Origin: Nematopogon swammerdamellus
Taxonomy: Eukaryota > Arthropoda > Insecta > Lepidoptera > Adelidae
Direction: 5' to 3'
Length of the DNA stretch: 64,000 nucleotides
NCBI GenBank assembly: GCA_946902875.1
Contig: OX336339.1
Location: forward strand, 2,722,397 to 2,786,396
Position 1 is the first letter of the stretch; every line of letters starts with the position of its first letter. Below are positions 31,321 through 41,874 of the stretch, piece after piece. The notes below the pieces were generated by a model. The model made no database searches. It saw only the letters and a list, made by a program, of their open reading frames with translations, and had not been told where the DNA came from. The translations under genes and the position numbers were made by a program.

Positions 31321-31770
31321 CAGGGTGTTAAAACGGCGAGTACATTAATTTCACCAGCGCAATCCTCATGTTTTTCCTAGACAAAAAAGTAAATAAAGTT
31401 ATTCTCTAAAGTGTCTAGTTTTCGAGATATGAATTTTTGAAATGTATGTTTTCGTCTAGTGTAATTTAACTCGTTCTTGCCGCCCCGCACCCCCCACCTG
31501 CTGACCTCCAGTCCTCCACTCACAAAGCTAACCCCCGCCCCTCCCGCCAATACCTCCGTCCGAGGCGCTCACGTCTCACCCGCTCTTTCCCCCTCCGCGC
31601 CGCCCTGTTGTCATTAGATCATTTTTACATTAAATTAATCAATTAGTTTGTATGAAAACTGTAACTTTTTATTTAAAGGGAATTCACAAAAAAGTTATTT
31701 GACTTTTTTGTTTCTCTTGATCCCAATAATCATTTCCTAAATTTAATGTACTCGCCGTTTTTACACCCTG
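31321..31770. mobile_element. TA-flanked MITE (cagggtgtt type), second copy
   Basis: cagggtgttaaaacggcgag / ctcgccgtttttacaccctg ends with TA outside. The middle (ccccgcaccccccacctgct) is the GC-rich core, inverted relative to 19687-20128. Confidence 0.75.
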
Positions 31771-31837
31771 TATAGTAGTTATTTTTTATTTATATTCTAG
31801 TACACTACCTATATAAAATACATGCATATCACACACG

Positions 31838-31980
31838 CTGAATCCCGACAATCGGGGTAAGCAGAGTAATCGGTGTTGCGCTCCAAGAACTCTGGTAAAT
31901 TACAGCACATCACCGACCACCACGTTTCGCAAAGTATTCAAACAAGATTCAATCGATCAAGCAGCGAGTAAGGCACGAAA
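31838..31980 (+). mobile_element. Family C repeat, 3'-truncated
   Basis: cacacgctgaatcccgacaa, gtaagcagagtaatcggtgt, gtttcgcaaagtattcaaac. Ends at aaggcacgaa. Confidence 0.7.
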
Positions 31981-31984
31981 AATA

Positions 31985-32175
31985 TAGGTTTTTTGTTAAT
32001 AAATGGAAACTTCACCTAAAACCCTACAGGTGCCATGTCAGGGCTTCGCTTTGATTGTGCGGGCTACACTGAACTGAACGAAAAACATTAACTATTTACA
32101 TAGCCGTTTCAAACGACCTTTCATTCAGTGCGAAGCGCGAAGGTAAAAAATGGAAGAGACCTACAGTTTTACATA
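31985..32175 (-). mobile_element. SINE family 2, diverged
   Basis: Plus strand words ggtgccatgtcagggcttcg, ggctacactgaactgaacga, ctatttacatagccgtttca, tttcattcagtgcg. Both ends eroded. Confidence 0.65.
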
Positions 32176-32176
32176 T

Positions 32177-32265
32177 ATGCAACGTGCCCCAAAACTCAAC
32201 GTCAAGCGGGAACCAGGGAGTAGGCCAGTTTATGACTACCCAGGGAAAAATAAGAAAAAAAAATC
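32177..32265. mobile_element. Half copy of the caacgtgtccc MITE
   Basis: tgcaacgtgccccaaaactc aacgtcaagcgggaaccagg through actacccagggaaaaataag, identical in layout to the left arm of 50238-50643. It is broken where family E joins. Confidence 0.65.
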
Positions 32266-32475
32266 TGAGTCATTTATTTCTTATTTTTATTATTATTTGT
32301 TGTTATATAAATATCGGCAATAATAAGAATAACACATATTCTGTGAAAATTTCAACGGGCTACCTATTACGGTTCAAGAGATACAGCCCTCAAACAGACA
32401 GACAGACATACTTACAGACAGACGGCGCGCCGTCTGTATGTCTGTCTGTCGTACCGGATACGGAACCCTAAAAAG
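32266..32475 (-). mobile_element. Family E repeat fragment
   Basis: Plus strand: ttattatttgttgttatata, ctattacggttcaagagata, the acagacagac run with a local palindrome (gacggcgcgccgtc), ggatacggaaccctaaaaa. Confidence 0.65.
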
Positions 32476-32532
32476 AGTTGAAGTAAATGTGCAAGCGAGT
32501 ATAGAAAATATGTTATACGACTACCTATATGC

Positions 32533-32814
32533 ACGACTCCTTATATGTTGAGGGAATCAGGCTCCGATCTCGGCTCTCCACCAAAATATTCTCAATGTTT
32601 TGGTGGTTTAAAAAAAAAATAACCAGGGTTAATTTATAGAAGATGCGTCGCTAGTAGCGACGCATCTTCTATAAATTAACCCTAACCTAATGTTGAGGCG
32701 GCGGCGCACAACCTACATCTACATCACAGATGTGCATGTGCCTATATTTTGTGTCGGAGCGGAGAGCAGAGAGCGGAGATCGGAGCCTGATTCCCTCAAC
32801 ATATAAGGAGTCGT
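32533..32814. mobile_element. TIR element with 9-bp target duplication and inner perfect hairpin
   Basis: Ends acgactccttatatgttgag / ctcaacatataaggagtcgt, flanked by a perfect 9-bp direct repeat cctatatgc (32524-32532 and 32815-32823). The interior 32625-32683 is a 59-nt perfect hairpin: 29-nt arms (agggttaatttatagaagat ..) around one base. No ORF. Confidence 0.85.
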
Positions 32815-32849
32815 CCTATATGCCTATTAGAAAATGTTTTTTATACACA

Positions 32850-33150
32850 CACACACACATACCACACGCCGTATCCCGTCAATCGGGGTAAGCAGAGTAA
32901 TCGGTGTTGTGCTGAAAGTGCTCTGGTAAATTACAGCACAACACCGACCGCCACGTTTAGCAAAGTATTAGGACAAGATAACTATCAGGCAGCAAGTAAG
33001 GCACGAAGGCCCACATGCTGCATGATTCGGTGGAAAGACCGCGCCTAGGTGAAAGGTGGCCAGCCTGTCGCCCTCATGCACGGCATCTTGTCCTTATCCC
33101 TTAGTCGCCTTTTACGACATGCGAGGAGAGAGATGCAGTGGGACTATTAC
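32850..33150 (+). mobile_element. Family C repeat, near full length
   Basis: acataccacacgccgtatcc, ggtaagcagagtaatcggtg, acaccgaccgccacgtttag, cttagtcgccttttacgaca, gatgcagtgggactattact. Confidence 0.75.
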
Positions 33151-33159
33151 TGTTTTTTA

Positions 33160-33440
33160 TATTTTTTTAGCATCAACTAAGGCTTGAACCTATACATAGC
33201 AAGCAAGCAGGTACATGTACGTTCATAGTACGTATCACTTGCTTGACCTACATGCCAACACGAATATAGGCCCTACTTGTTGACGGGGTTGCGCTTGACT
33301 TTTGAGTAAACATCCGATGGATAAGGCGCGTCTCGTGTGACGGAAGCAAAGCTTTTTAACTGATTGGCGAACGCACAAAACAACAATTCATTAAGACGTT
33401 GTTAAGCGAACAACTACTTGGTGTTTCAATAAATTCGCTG
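33160..33440. other. Stretch without recognised features
   Basis: No coding potential and no listed repeat seen. Confidence 0.4.
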
Positions 33441-33441
33441 A

Positions 33442-33690
33442 TTCTCCCTTACCTTCCTAGGTGGTAGGGTTAAATCCGCCCGGGCTGGTACCGCCGCACC
33501 GAATGAAAAATCGGTCGAAGGCTATGTAAATAGTTCACGTTTTCGCCCAGTTCAGTGTAGCCCGCACAACCAAAGGGAAGCGCTGACTGACATGGCTGAC
33601 GAAGGCACCTACCTCATCGGAGGTGCTATTGGCTGGTCGGAGCATGTGCTTTGGCCCCTCTAACTCAGAAACAAATACCGGTTTACATAA
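33442..33690 (+). mobile_element. Chimeric SINE: family 2 body joined to family 1 tail
   Basis: 33450-33600 is family 2 (taggtggtagggttaaatcc, ggctatgtaaatagttcacg, ccagttcagtgtagcccgca, gggaagcgctgac). From 33604 it switches to the family 1 tail (ggcacctacctcatcggagg tgctattggctggtcggagc, tttggcccctctaactcag) and ends in aagaaaaaaaaa. Confidence 0.75.
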
Positions 33691-34124
33691 GAAAAAAAAA
33701 TCTAACTAGTTCTCAGAGGAACGAGATATCAACCATTACCTAAGCTCCACAATAAAAATCATTTCACATATTCTAGTCTTGAAAAGTTTTAATGCCTAAA
33801 AAAATATTTTTCAGTCGCAAGTATTTAGGAACTTTCGAAAACATCTTTTTTATCCAACTACGGCGAAGCCAAAGAGGGTTATGTATGATTTCGACAGCGT
33901 AAATATGTATTTATGTATGTATGCCCCACTCTACAGCCTAAATTACTCAAACGATTTTAATAAAAAAAGAAAAAAAAATTTTTTTTTATAAAACCCGACT
34001 AAGAAATAACGAAAAAAAGAACAAGGAATGTTGATCGAAAATGCTGTAGTTTAGCTACCCGTCTGTCTACCTGTATTCGAATCGTTCTACAAATCCATGG
34101 TTCTACACCCCCATTTTTAACCCC

Positions 34125-34235
34125 CGACCCAAACGGAGGGGTGTTATAAGTTTAACGTATGTGTGTGTATGTGTGTCTGGGTGTGTCTGCTGTGGCATCG
34201 TAGTTCCCAAACGGATGCACCGATTTGGATGCGGT
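34125..34235 (+). mobile_element. Family F repeat, 5' fragment
   Basis: cccgacccaaacggaggggt gttataagtttaacgtatgt, the gtgtgtatgtgtgt run, cccaaacggatgcaccgatt tggatgcggtttt. Confidence 0.65.
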
Positions 34236-34307
34236 TTTTTTTATTATAAAGATGGCTTTAGTTCTAAACCTTTAAGTGTGATATATATATTTTTGAATAC
34301 CCACTAA

Positions 34308-34375
34308 GACAGACGGACAGACAGACAGACTGACAGGCTTAGTAGTAGGGTACGACGGATACGGAACCCTAAAAA
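34308..34375 (-). mobile_element. Family E repeat, terminal scrap
   Basis: agacagacggacagacagac, cttagtagtagggtacgacg, gatacggaaccctaaaaacc, the complement of the family E start. Confidence 0.6.
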
Positions 34376-34479
34376 CCAAGAAAACTAGAAAAGTTATCTA
34401 AACAGTATCGATATGAAATGTCCATCGGTGTCCTTGAAACTACACTAGTTGGTGTCGGTTGACTGCTTCTGAATATAAA

Positions 34480-34675
34480 ATAAACTCGTGGGGGCGGGGC
34501 GGCCGGGGGCGGAGGGGCCGAGGCGCCGGCCGGCGAGGCTTTTAACGCGTTTACTCCAACTGCCTTCATTTCGTTCTCACGTCCTGTTTGGGCGCGCGCG
34601 ACTAGGCCGCGAAAGACATCCTGAAAGTAATACCTAAGTGAATTGCGACCGGTGATTTAGACATCGCATTTACAG
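34480..34675 (+). promoter_or_regulatory. GC-rich candidate promoter and non-coding leader exon
   Basis: A very GC-rich block (gggggcggggcggccggggg) is followed by about 110 bp without ATG, ending in a strong donor-like site catttacag/gtaaga at 34676. The first fuseless exon 7 kb downstream has an acceptor (ctccgcag, ending at 41531) 15 bp before its ATG and so needs an upstream leader. This could be that leader; it could equally belong to another transcript. Confidence 0.3.
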
Positions 34676-34699
34676 GTAAGACTTGTGATTGCAGTTTTA

Positions 34700-35800
34700 A
34701 TTTGAAGAAACGTTTGTGTCGTGTGTGGTTCCAGAAGTATGATTAAAATATTAAAAAAAAACATTATAAAATAAAAATGTTATTAAACTTGATGAAAAAC
34801 TAATCAAATAATAAAAAGAAAAGCCGTCGGTTTTTAATTTTTATTTTATTTTATATTATTTTCCTTTTAGTTCTAAACCTTTAAGTGTGGTATTTTTTTA
34901 AATGGCATTTTGTATCTCTTTACAACGATAACCCAATCGGTTGGGGTTTGAAAAAAAAAAAACAAAAAACAAATAAAATTGTAAATTTGCAATTTTGAAT
35001 TTTTAAAAAAATCTAGCCTATTACATTCGGACTATTCAGAGGACGTGACGACTGACGATAGCACAGCGACATAATTATGTTTAAATCGGCTCTGTGAACA
35101 AACAAACATACATACCTAAGTACGTTGCCAAAATCATAAATTTCAGTTTGACTTCGCCGTAGTCGGGTAATTAGTCACAACGTACAACTGTGGGTCCAAA
35201 GGTCGAGTTAGTGCAGGTAGTAGTGCAGTGCCCGCGACCTTTCATTTAACATGTTTAAATATTTGGAAATTAAAAAAAAATCGTCATTCCTGAAATTTAT
35301 CTCTCAAATATTCTGAAAAAGAAACCATAAACAGAGCACAGAAAACATAATGAATATAAATACTTACCCGAAAAGCACATACGCAATTTCATGAAACATT
35401 TACTGAAGGTAGTTTCCTACGTAGAAAAGTCAGTTCGACCGAAACAAGTAACAAAACATATTTTCTTCAATGTACTTTCGATCGTATAGTACCCCCTCAT
35501 CATGGACATGGCACCTAGTTCACCAAGGAGCGATGAGTTGACATCACAAGTGTAATATGTAAACTACACTGAATCGCATTTCAATCTGATATTATCGAAT
35601 TTTCTTAGACTTGTTCGCTTTCAGCTTTACTGCTCACCTCATATGAATAACTGCGTTATGCTATATAGCCTATAACCTGAAGGAGATATGTTGCATTACA
35701 TTGAAAAAAACTGCATATAAATATATCAAGTCGTTCTCGAGTAATAAGTTAACATACATACATGCAGAACGCAAACATTGAATTTTATCAACGTAGGGAT
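34700..35800. other. Gene-free AT-rich stretch
   Basis: Scattered repeat words only (gcggtttt-type, cttcgccgtagtcgggtaat at 35153). No convincing ORF or exon. Confidence 0.45.
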
Positions 35801-35834
35801 AGTATGATATATGTAGATACTGGCATATACAAGA

Positions 35835-36215
35835 CTAGCATTGGTCCGCGGCTTCGCTCGCGTGAAATTCGTATTTAAAAAGAAGAAAGTAAGGAAGCCC
35901 GCTACCGCACCTTTATATCGGCGCGCGGAACAATTCGGTTTGTATGATAGCCACATCTTAGCGTAACTGAAAGTGAATTTTATTTAGCCTGTCCTGTGTC
36001 CCGTATAGTTAAATGTGATTGTACTAAGTTTCATCGAATTCGGATGATCGGTTTAGGAGTTATGGAGAAACATACATGCATACAGAAAACATTTCTAAAA
36101 ATCGTCAATTTAGTTTTAGTATCATACATAGTTTGCAAACGCAATATCTTTAAAAAAAGTTACTTACTCTATGACCATCCCTTACAGATTTATTATTAGT
36201 ATTGATTGATCACAG
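35835..36215 (+). mobile_element. Family D repeat, full length
   Basis: ctagcattggtccgcggctt cgctcgcg start, ggcgcgcggaacaattcggt, catacatagtttgcaaacgc, ccatcccttacagatttatt attagtattgattgatc end. Confidence 0.78.
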
Positions 36216-36328
36216 GTGCTACCTGCTGCCGTCTTACTAGTTGAAATCGAATCGATAAACTTGTCTATTGTGTGTTATTCTAACTATGAACGGCAACTAG
36301 TCTTGGTTTTAGCTTTTATAAAATACTA

Positions 36329-37155
36329 GGTTTTGCCCGCGGCTTCCCTCGCCTGAAATTAGTATTTAAAACGAAGAAAGTAAGTAAGCCCGCTACCGTA
36401 CCTTTATTTCGGCGCGCGGAAAAATTCGGTTTGCATGAGAGCCACATCTTAGCGTAACCGGAACTGAATTTTATGTAATAGCCTATCCTGTGTCACGTAT
36501 AGTTAAATGTGCTTGTGCTAAGTTTAATCGAATTTGGATGATCGATTTAAGAGTTATGGCGGAACATACAAACGTATATACAGAAAATTCAAAAATACTC
36601 AATTTAGTTTTTAACCCCCGACGAAAAAAGAGGGGTGTTAAAAGTTTAACGTGTGTGTTTATGTGTGTATGTGTGTATGGGTCTGTCAGTGGCATCGTAG
36701 CTCCCAAACGGATGGACCGATTTGGATGAGTTTTTTTTTTTGGAAACCTGGTTTAATCGGGATGGTCGTTAGCTAGGTTTGTAATCAAATAATCAAGTAA
36801 TTGAGTAATCAAAGAATAAATTCTCCTAAAAAGTGGACCGATTTTCTTGGGGTTTTTTTTTAAACCTTGAAATAAAAGTTAAATTACAAATTTAAAAAAC
36901 CCTGACCCTTAAAAAGTCAAAAATAATTTCCATTTACTTACTTAAAGGAGTCCGGGGACCGCTAAGTAAATAAAATATAGAAACTTAGAGCTGCGCGGGA
37001 ATTTACAAAGCGGAAATTATTTTTAAGGGTCGGGGTTTTTAAAATTTGTAATTTAACTTTTTAGTATCACACACAGAGTCTACAAACGCAGTATCTCATA
37101 AAACAAAGTATCATACTACATGACCATCCCTTACAGATTTAATATTAGTGTTGAT
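36329..37155 (+). mobile_element. Family D repeat split by a family F element
   Basis: The 5' part (ggttttgcccgcggcttccc .. actcaatttagttttt) ends near 36610. The 3' part resumes at 37062 (tttagtatcacacacagagt, ccatcccttacagatttaat). The two halves abut perfectly on the family D map. Confidence 0.75.
36611..37062 (+). mobile_element. Family F repeat, long copy nested in family D
   Basis: taacccccgacgaaaaaaga ggggtgtt, gtgtatgtgtgtatgggtct, cccaaacggatggaccgatt, then AT-rich DNA with an inner inverted pair (aaaaataatttccatttact / cggaaattattttta). A minus-strand copy is at 57432-57898. Confidence 0.72.
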
Positions 37156-37390
37156 GTAGAGAAGAACAGACAAAAGATAGAGAAGTACCTAGCGTATACA
37201 TGCACGAATAGGTTAGTTACCTATCTGTTATCTACCTACCATCACGTCTTCATTCTGTGTATGTGCACCCTTTCGCAAAACCCCAGTCAAAGTCTAGAGC
37301 CTGACTTTACCGACTCCGAAATCCCTTTTACCCTTGAACTCTCAAAAGTGGCCCATGTTCCTACACCCCGCGCCCTCCTGCCAATATCAA

Positions 37391-37853
37391 TAGGGTGTTT
37401 CAGGATAGGGTGTCGTAACTTCAGGGTTCGAAAAGGGCCATATTTGAAAAGGAAAAGCTCTGAAACTTTTCCCCAGATTCTGTCAATTTATAGTACTTTT
37501 TGGTGAAAATCGTTTCATCGAGATTTGGTGGACGGTTAACGTCCGCCTTTATAAATAAAAACAAAATGACTAACTTACATGCTTAACTAGTAGAATTGAA
37601 CTGCATGTAGGTAAATTCCAAATACTTAAATTTGAATGAAATCAAAAGAAAAAGAGGACTGGACAAGGGCATTGCACTCCCTAGACAGCACTGTTGCCAA
37701 ATCTCACTGTCCATCGAGTTTTTATTACAGTTTTCAATTTTTGTATGAAAAAAAAATACGGAATTTCTATTTGAGTGATAAGGATTTTTTTCTTCTAATA
37801 ATGAGTACTTTCTATTCCTGAAGTTTCCTAAACCTATCCTGAAACAGCCTGTA
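37391..37853. mobile_element. MITE (gtttcaggatag type), complete copy
   Basis: tagggtgtttcaggatagg at the left, cctatcctgaaacagcctgta at the right. Inner words ctctgaaacttttccccaga and atcgtttcatcgagat are shared with 16214-17010. Confidence 0.72.
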
Positions 37854-38224
37854 TACTTTGACTATTAGTCCATACAACTATGTCAGAATCATCAGTTTCC
37901 TTCCTACCTCAATAAACACAAGTGACAATTTTCTTGTTTTAACACCACCTTAATAAAGTTTACAATGCGCACCTCGTTTCAGGATTGAATGAAATTCGTT
38001 CAGTATAGAGCTTTCCCTTATAAATTAGCGTGCGTAGCGTAGTGCGTACTCGGTCACTTACGATAATGAACCTTTCTGCTGTCATCGTAATGACTGATTT
38101 GTTCTGGCTGACAGTATGATGGGGTAGGGTAGGGATGCCATGGTTACCTACTATGTTTGGCCGCGACGCATGAGGTAGGTTGCCAAGGTCGTCTCGAGTA
38201 AGTCGGGCGGTGTACAGAACACAC

Positions 38225-38689
38225 CAGGGTTGTTGCTGATGCACATTTTTTCACATCAGCTGATGCTGATGCTGATATTTTATCATTGACATCAGCGGAT
38301 GCTGATGCTGATATTTTATCATTGACATCAGCGGATGCTGATGCTGATATTTTATCATTGACATCAGCGGATGCTGATGCTGATGCTGATTTTAATTATT
38401 TTCTTTAAAAAAAGGGGAAAAATACTGAACTATATGAACCACTGTTACCAGTACCAGTTTAGTAAATTATCTTAGCAATTAAATTATTAGTATTGGATGG
38501 AACTTTGGAACTATTTGGAACTGTATTTGCTGCTTTTCCGGCTTCGAGTCTGTTCCGAGAAGGTTTGTTACGACTCAAACATCAGCATTAATAATCAGCA
38601 TCCACCAATGCGGATGCTGATGCGATGCTGATGTTAAAAATGATGCTGAAGTTCCGCGGATGCTGATGTTGATGTTCGCAACAACCCTG
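38225..38689. mobile_element. TIR element (cagggttgttgc) with gatgct minisatellite
   Basis: Ends cagggttgttgctgatgc / gcggatgctgatgttgat..gcaacaaccctg. The left half holds four units of a 40-bp repeat (tgatattttatcattgacat cagcggatgctga). Both halves are built of gatgct / agcatc words, so they can pair. No clear target duplication seen. Confidence 0.65.
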
Positions 38690-38870
38690 GCGGTACACAC
38701 AGAGCAAAAACGCACACAGGCTGAGAGAAGACAGCCCCCGATCGCTGTTCTGTCTAGGGCTAAGATAAAGAATAATCTGGTCTAGGGCAGCGACATTCTA
38801 CTCTCAAATACTTTTAATACTCTTTAATTCGTAATCGTAATCAGATACTTTTTAATTCGTTGGTCTAGGG

Positions 38871-39471
38871 CCTCCATACTCAACCTGCGGCCCGCGGGCC
38901 GCAAGTGGCCCGCTAGCCTTTTCTGCGCGGCCCGAAGCCTAGTACAGTATTTTTAGATTAACAGTAGTATTTTATTGATAACGGTAAAAATAATGTTCTT
39001 AATTTATTCATTATTTCACTCGCTCACTCTCATTCCTCACTCTTACCAACCAAAACTCTAACTAATACGAAGAATTCTGGAGATTAGTACCCGATAACTG
39101 AAACGCTCAAAAAATGCGCACATTTGCTCCTGACGTTGTCGTTGTTATGCGAATCCTCGTATTAAAAAATGAAAATGCGAAAAATGTCTAAAGATCTCGG
39201 CTTACTGATTCGCACCTAGACGACGACGCTTTGAGAGTAGCATGCAGTAATTAATTACGTGCAAGATTTATCAAAAATTGTCAAGTTTGTCTCAGTGTCA
39301 AAAATCACATTAATTTTTAAATAAATACTTATTAATTTCAAATGTTACATTTTATTGTAGTTTCATATATTTTATGAAATACACATACAGAGTCAGCTAG
39401 ATTATTGCGGCCCGCAATGTGTAGCAGTAGCGACTATGTGGCCCCAGGGAAAAAAAGGTTGAGTATGGCTG
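38871..39471. mobile_element. hAT-type non-autonomous element with 8-bp target duplication
   Basis: Ends (c)ctccatactcaacctgcgg / ggttgagtatggctg. Direct repeats gtctaggg at 38863-38870 and 39472-39479. Subterminal gcggcccgcgggccgc and attgcggcccgcaatg, AT-rich centre, no intact transposase. 8-bp duplications are typical of hAT. Confidence 0.78.
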
Positions 39472-39554
39472 GTCTAGGGTATAAAATGCTTAGAGATGGC
39501 TTAGAGGCATTAAGTGTAACCTTTTGCCCATATTTTATTTTAGTGCAATAAATA

Positions 39555-39972
39555 TAATATCAATACTAATAATAAATATGTAAGGTATGGTCGTGGAGTA
39601 AGTTACTTTGTTTTATACATACATACATACATAACACACGCTGTATCCCGACAATCAGGGTAAGCAGAGTAATCGGTGTTGTGCTATAAGGACTCTGGTA
39701 AATTACAGCACAACACCGACCACCACGTTTAGCACAGTATACGGACAAGACAACTATCAAGCAGCAAGTAAGACACGAAGAACCCACCTGCTGCATGACT
39801 AGGTGGAAGGACTGCGCCAAGGTGAGAAGTGGCGAACCTGTCGCCCTTTAGCGCAGTATCTTGTCCTTATCCCTTAGTCGCCTCTTACGACGTACCGGCC
39901 CCACACGGGACGTTGTTTTATGAGATACTGAATTTGTAGACTATATACTAAAACTAAATTTGATGATTTTTA
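39555..39972 (-). mobile_element. Family D repeat split by family C
   Basis: caatactaataataaatatg, catggag-like ggtcgtggagtaagttactt, then family C from 39612 to 39908, then gttttatgagatactgaatt tgtagact. Confidence 0.7.
39612..39908 (+). mobile_element. Family C repeat nested in family D
   Basis: catacataacacacgctgta tcccgacaatcagggtaagc .. gcagtatcttgtccttatcc cttagtcgcctcttacgacg .. ccggccccacacgg. A short internal deletion near the end. Confidence 0.75.
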
Positions 39973-40225
39973 GGGTTCCGTATCCGGTACGGGACCCTAT
40001 TACTAAGCCTACGCCGCCTGTCTGTCCGTCCGTCTGTCTGTCGTCTGTCCGAGGGCTGTATCTGTTGAACCGTAATAGGTAGCCCGTTGAAATTTTCACA
40101 GAATATGTGTTATTTATTATGGCCGATGTAACAAAAAATAATAAAAATAATGAAAAGTTAAAAATTCATGGGTGTTCCCATAGAAGAAACCAAAAAGTTG
40201 TATGCGCACGCGCCATCTACCGAAA
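39972..40225 (+). mobile_element. Family E repeat, 3'-truncated
   Basis: agggttccgtatccggtacg, gtctgtctgtcgtctgtccg, taataggtagcccgttgaaa, gcacgcgccatctaccgaaa, then lost. Confidence 0.7.
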
Positions 40226-40522
40226 CTTACTAATAATCAATTATCAGATTTTCACGAATTTTCGGATATTTGAGTACAGTGTAATTATTATAACAAGATG
40301 CTAACAGACTGTAAGCTAATGTCACAGCTAGATGTCGTGCAGCTCGGATTATGAACTATGTAGTAGGTACCTGCCAGTCGTGGGATTACTATTAAGTGTT
40401 GTATGTATGCAAAGAAATACTTGCAATGGGGGTACAGATTCTGGATGAGATGACAGAAAGAGTGAACAAAAGCCTATATGTAACCTAACCTAACTTAGCC
40501 TTAAAATGTAACTCCTCTGAAA

Positions 40523-41470
40523 CTAGATTTAGCTAGCTCCTATAACGCCGGGGGCAAATACTTAGCTAGTTCCTATAACTTTGGTGCATATATGTAGGTA
40601 CTTAGCTAACTTCTATAACTCCGGGACAAATTTTGGCTAGCTCCTATAACTCCGGGGCAAATAAATGGGTAGCTGCTATACTCCGTGGGCAAATACATAG
40701 CTAGCTCCTATAACTCCGGTGCATATATTTAGCTAGCTTCTATAACTCCGGGACAAATACTTAGCTAATGCCTATAACTCTGGTGCAAATACTTAGGTAG
40801 CTCCTATAACTCCGGGACAAATACTTATCTAGTTCCTATAACTCCGAGACAAATACTTAGCTAGCTCCTATAACTCTGGGACAATTTTTTTTTCATGGAA
40901 ACTGACACGGTTGGCTACATCACCTACAACATCCGTGATGTCGGCCCACAACACCGGGTGAACTTGGTGCCACGTCAGTGCTTCCCTTCGGTCGTGCCGG
41001 CTACACTGAACTGGACGTAAAACACGAACTATTTACATAGCCGTTTCGACCGAAGTTTCATTCAGTGCGGTGGTACCAACCCGGGCGAGATAAACCCTAC
41101 CTTCCCTTCTTACCTAGTAACGTAAGAAGGGAAGGGACTTACAGTTTTACGTGGAATCAGAACCACGGTCAACCTCCAACGGTCGAGCGGTCACCCATCC
41201 AAGTACTGACCGCGCTCAGGGTTGCTTAACAACAGTCGACCGACCGCACCACTGAGCTATCGAGGCTGAAAAATACTTAGCTAGCTCCTATAACTCCGGA
41301 GCATATACTTATGTACTTATAACTCCGAGGGCAAACACTTAGCTAGCTCATATAACTCCGGGGCAAATACTTAGCTAGCTCCTATAACTCCGGTGGCAAA
41401 TACTTAGCTACCTCCTATAACTACGGGGGCAAATTCTTAGCTAGCTCCTATAAATACGGGGGCAAATACT
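40523..41470 (+). repeat. Roughly 32-bp minisatellite split by a SINE
   Basis: Unit words cttagctagctcctataact ccggg(g/a)caaata recur from 40523 to 40885 and from 41270 to 41470, with considerable divergence and length variation (about 32-34 bp). A family 2 SINE sits inside at a gggacaa / aaatactt point. The array ends about 60 bp before the fuseless first exon. Confidence 0.85.
40885..41270 (-). mobile_element. SINE family 2 with tRNA/5S head, inserted in the 32-bp array
   Basis: Plus strand: tttttttttcatggaaactg, body, aaccctacc with a short local duplication (ttcccttcttacctagtaac), gagcggtcacccatccaagt actgaccgcgc (5S-like), ctgagctatcgaggctga. Confidence 0.87.
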
Positions 41471-41546
41471 TAGCTATATCATTATTATCTATATCACCAA
41501 CCATTGCCTCATCTGTGGCAATACTCCGCAGAATAACTTGCACAAA

Positions 41547-41836
41547 ATGGCGCCCAACCCCACCGACAAGCTGCTGCAAGAAGAACTGCCGCGAGTCCGC
41601 CTCGAGAAGGCTTCCATAATCAACAGCGGCCTCCACCGCGATCCCGTGCCCAAGCCCTCAGGCACGGCGGCTCTTCAGGCCCTGGATGTGATGTTCGCCA
41701 GCCTGGTGGTGGCGCCTCTGGTGGTTGGTGTGTGGCGCGGCTGCTGGGGTCTCATGGATCTGAACGCTTACTTCTTTCCACCGTGGCAGAGCTACATATT
41801 AGGAATGCTGATACACGTGTGCTTTGCGCTCGTCAG
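41547..41836 (+). CDS. fusl: Fuseless, N-terminal half A, exon 1
   Basis: Start of a Fuseless-family multi-pass membrane protein. Drosophila Fuseless is an eight-pass presynaptic protein needed for calcium-channel placement and vesicle release. An acceptor (ctccgcag) ends at 41531; the first ATG is at 41547 in good context (acaaaATGg). Residues 1-97: a polar N-terminus, then membrane segment 1 (LDVMFASLVVAPLVVGVWRG), the signature WRGCWGLMDL, and segment 2 (YILGMLIHVCFALVR). Ends gtcag/gtgagc in phase 2. The WRGxWxLxD motif recurs in the other fusl exons here, which is the basis of the call. Confidence 0.88.
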
Positions 41837-41874
41837 GTGAGCTTTTGATGTTGAGTACACTGACTGCTTGGTAA

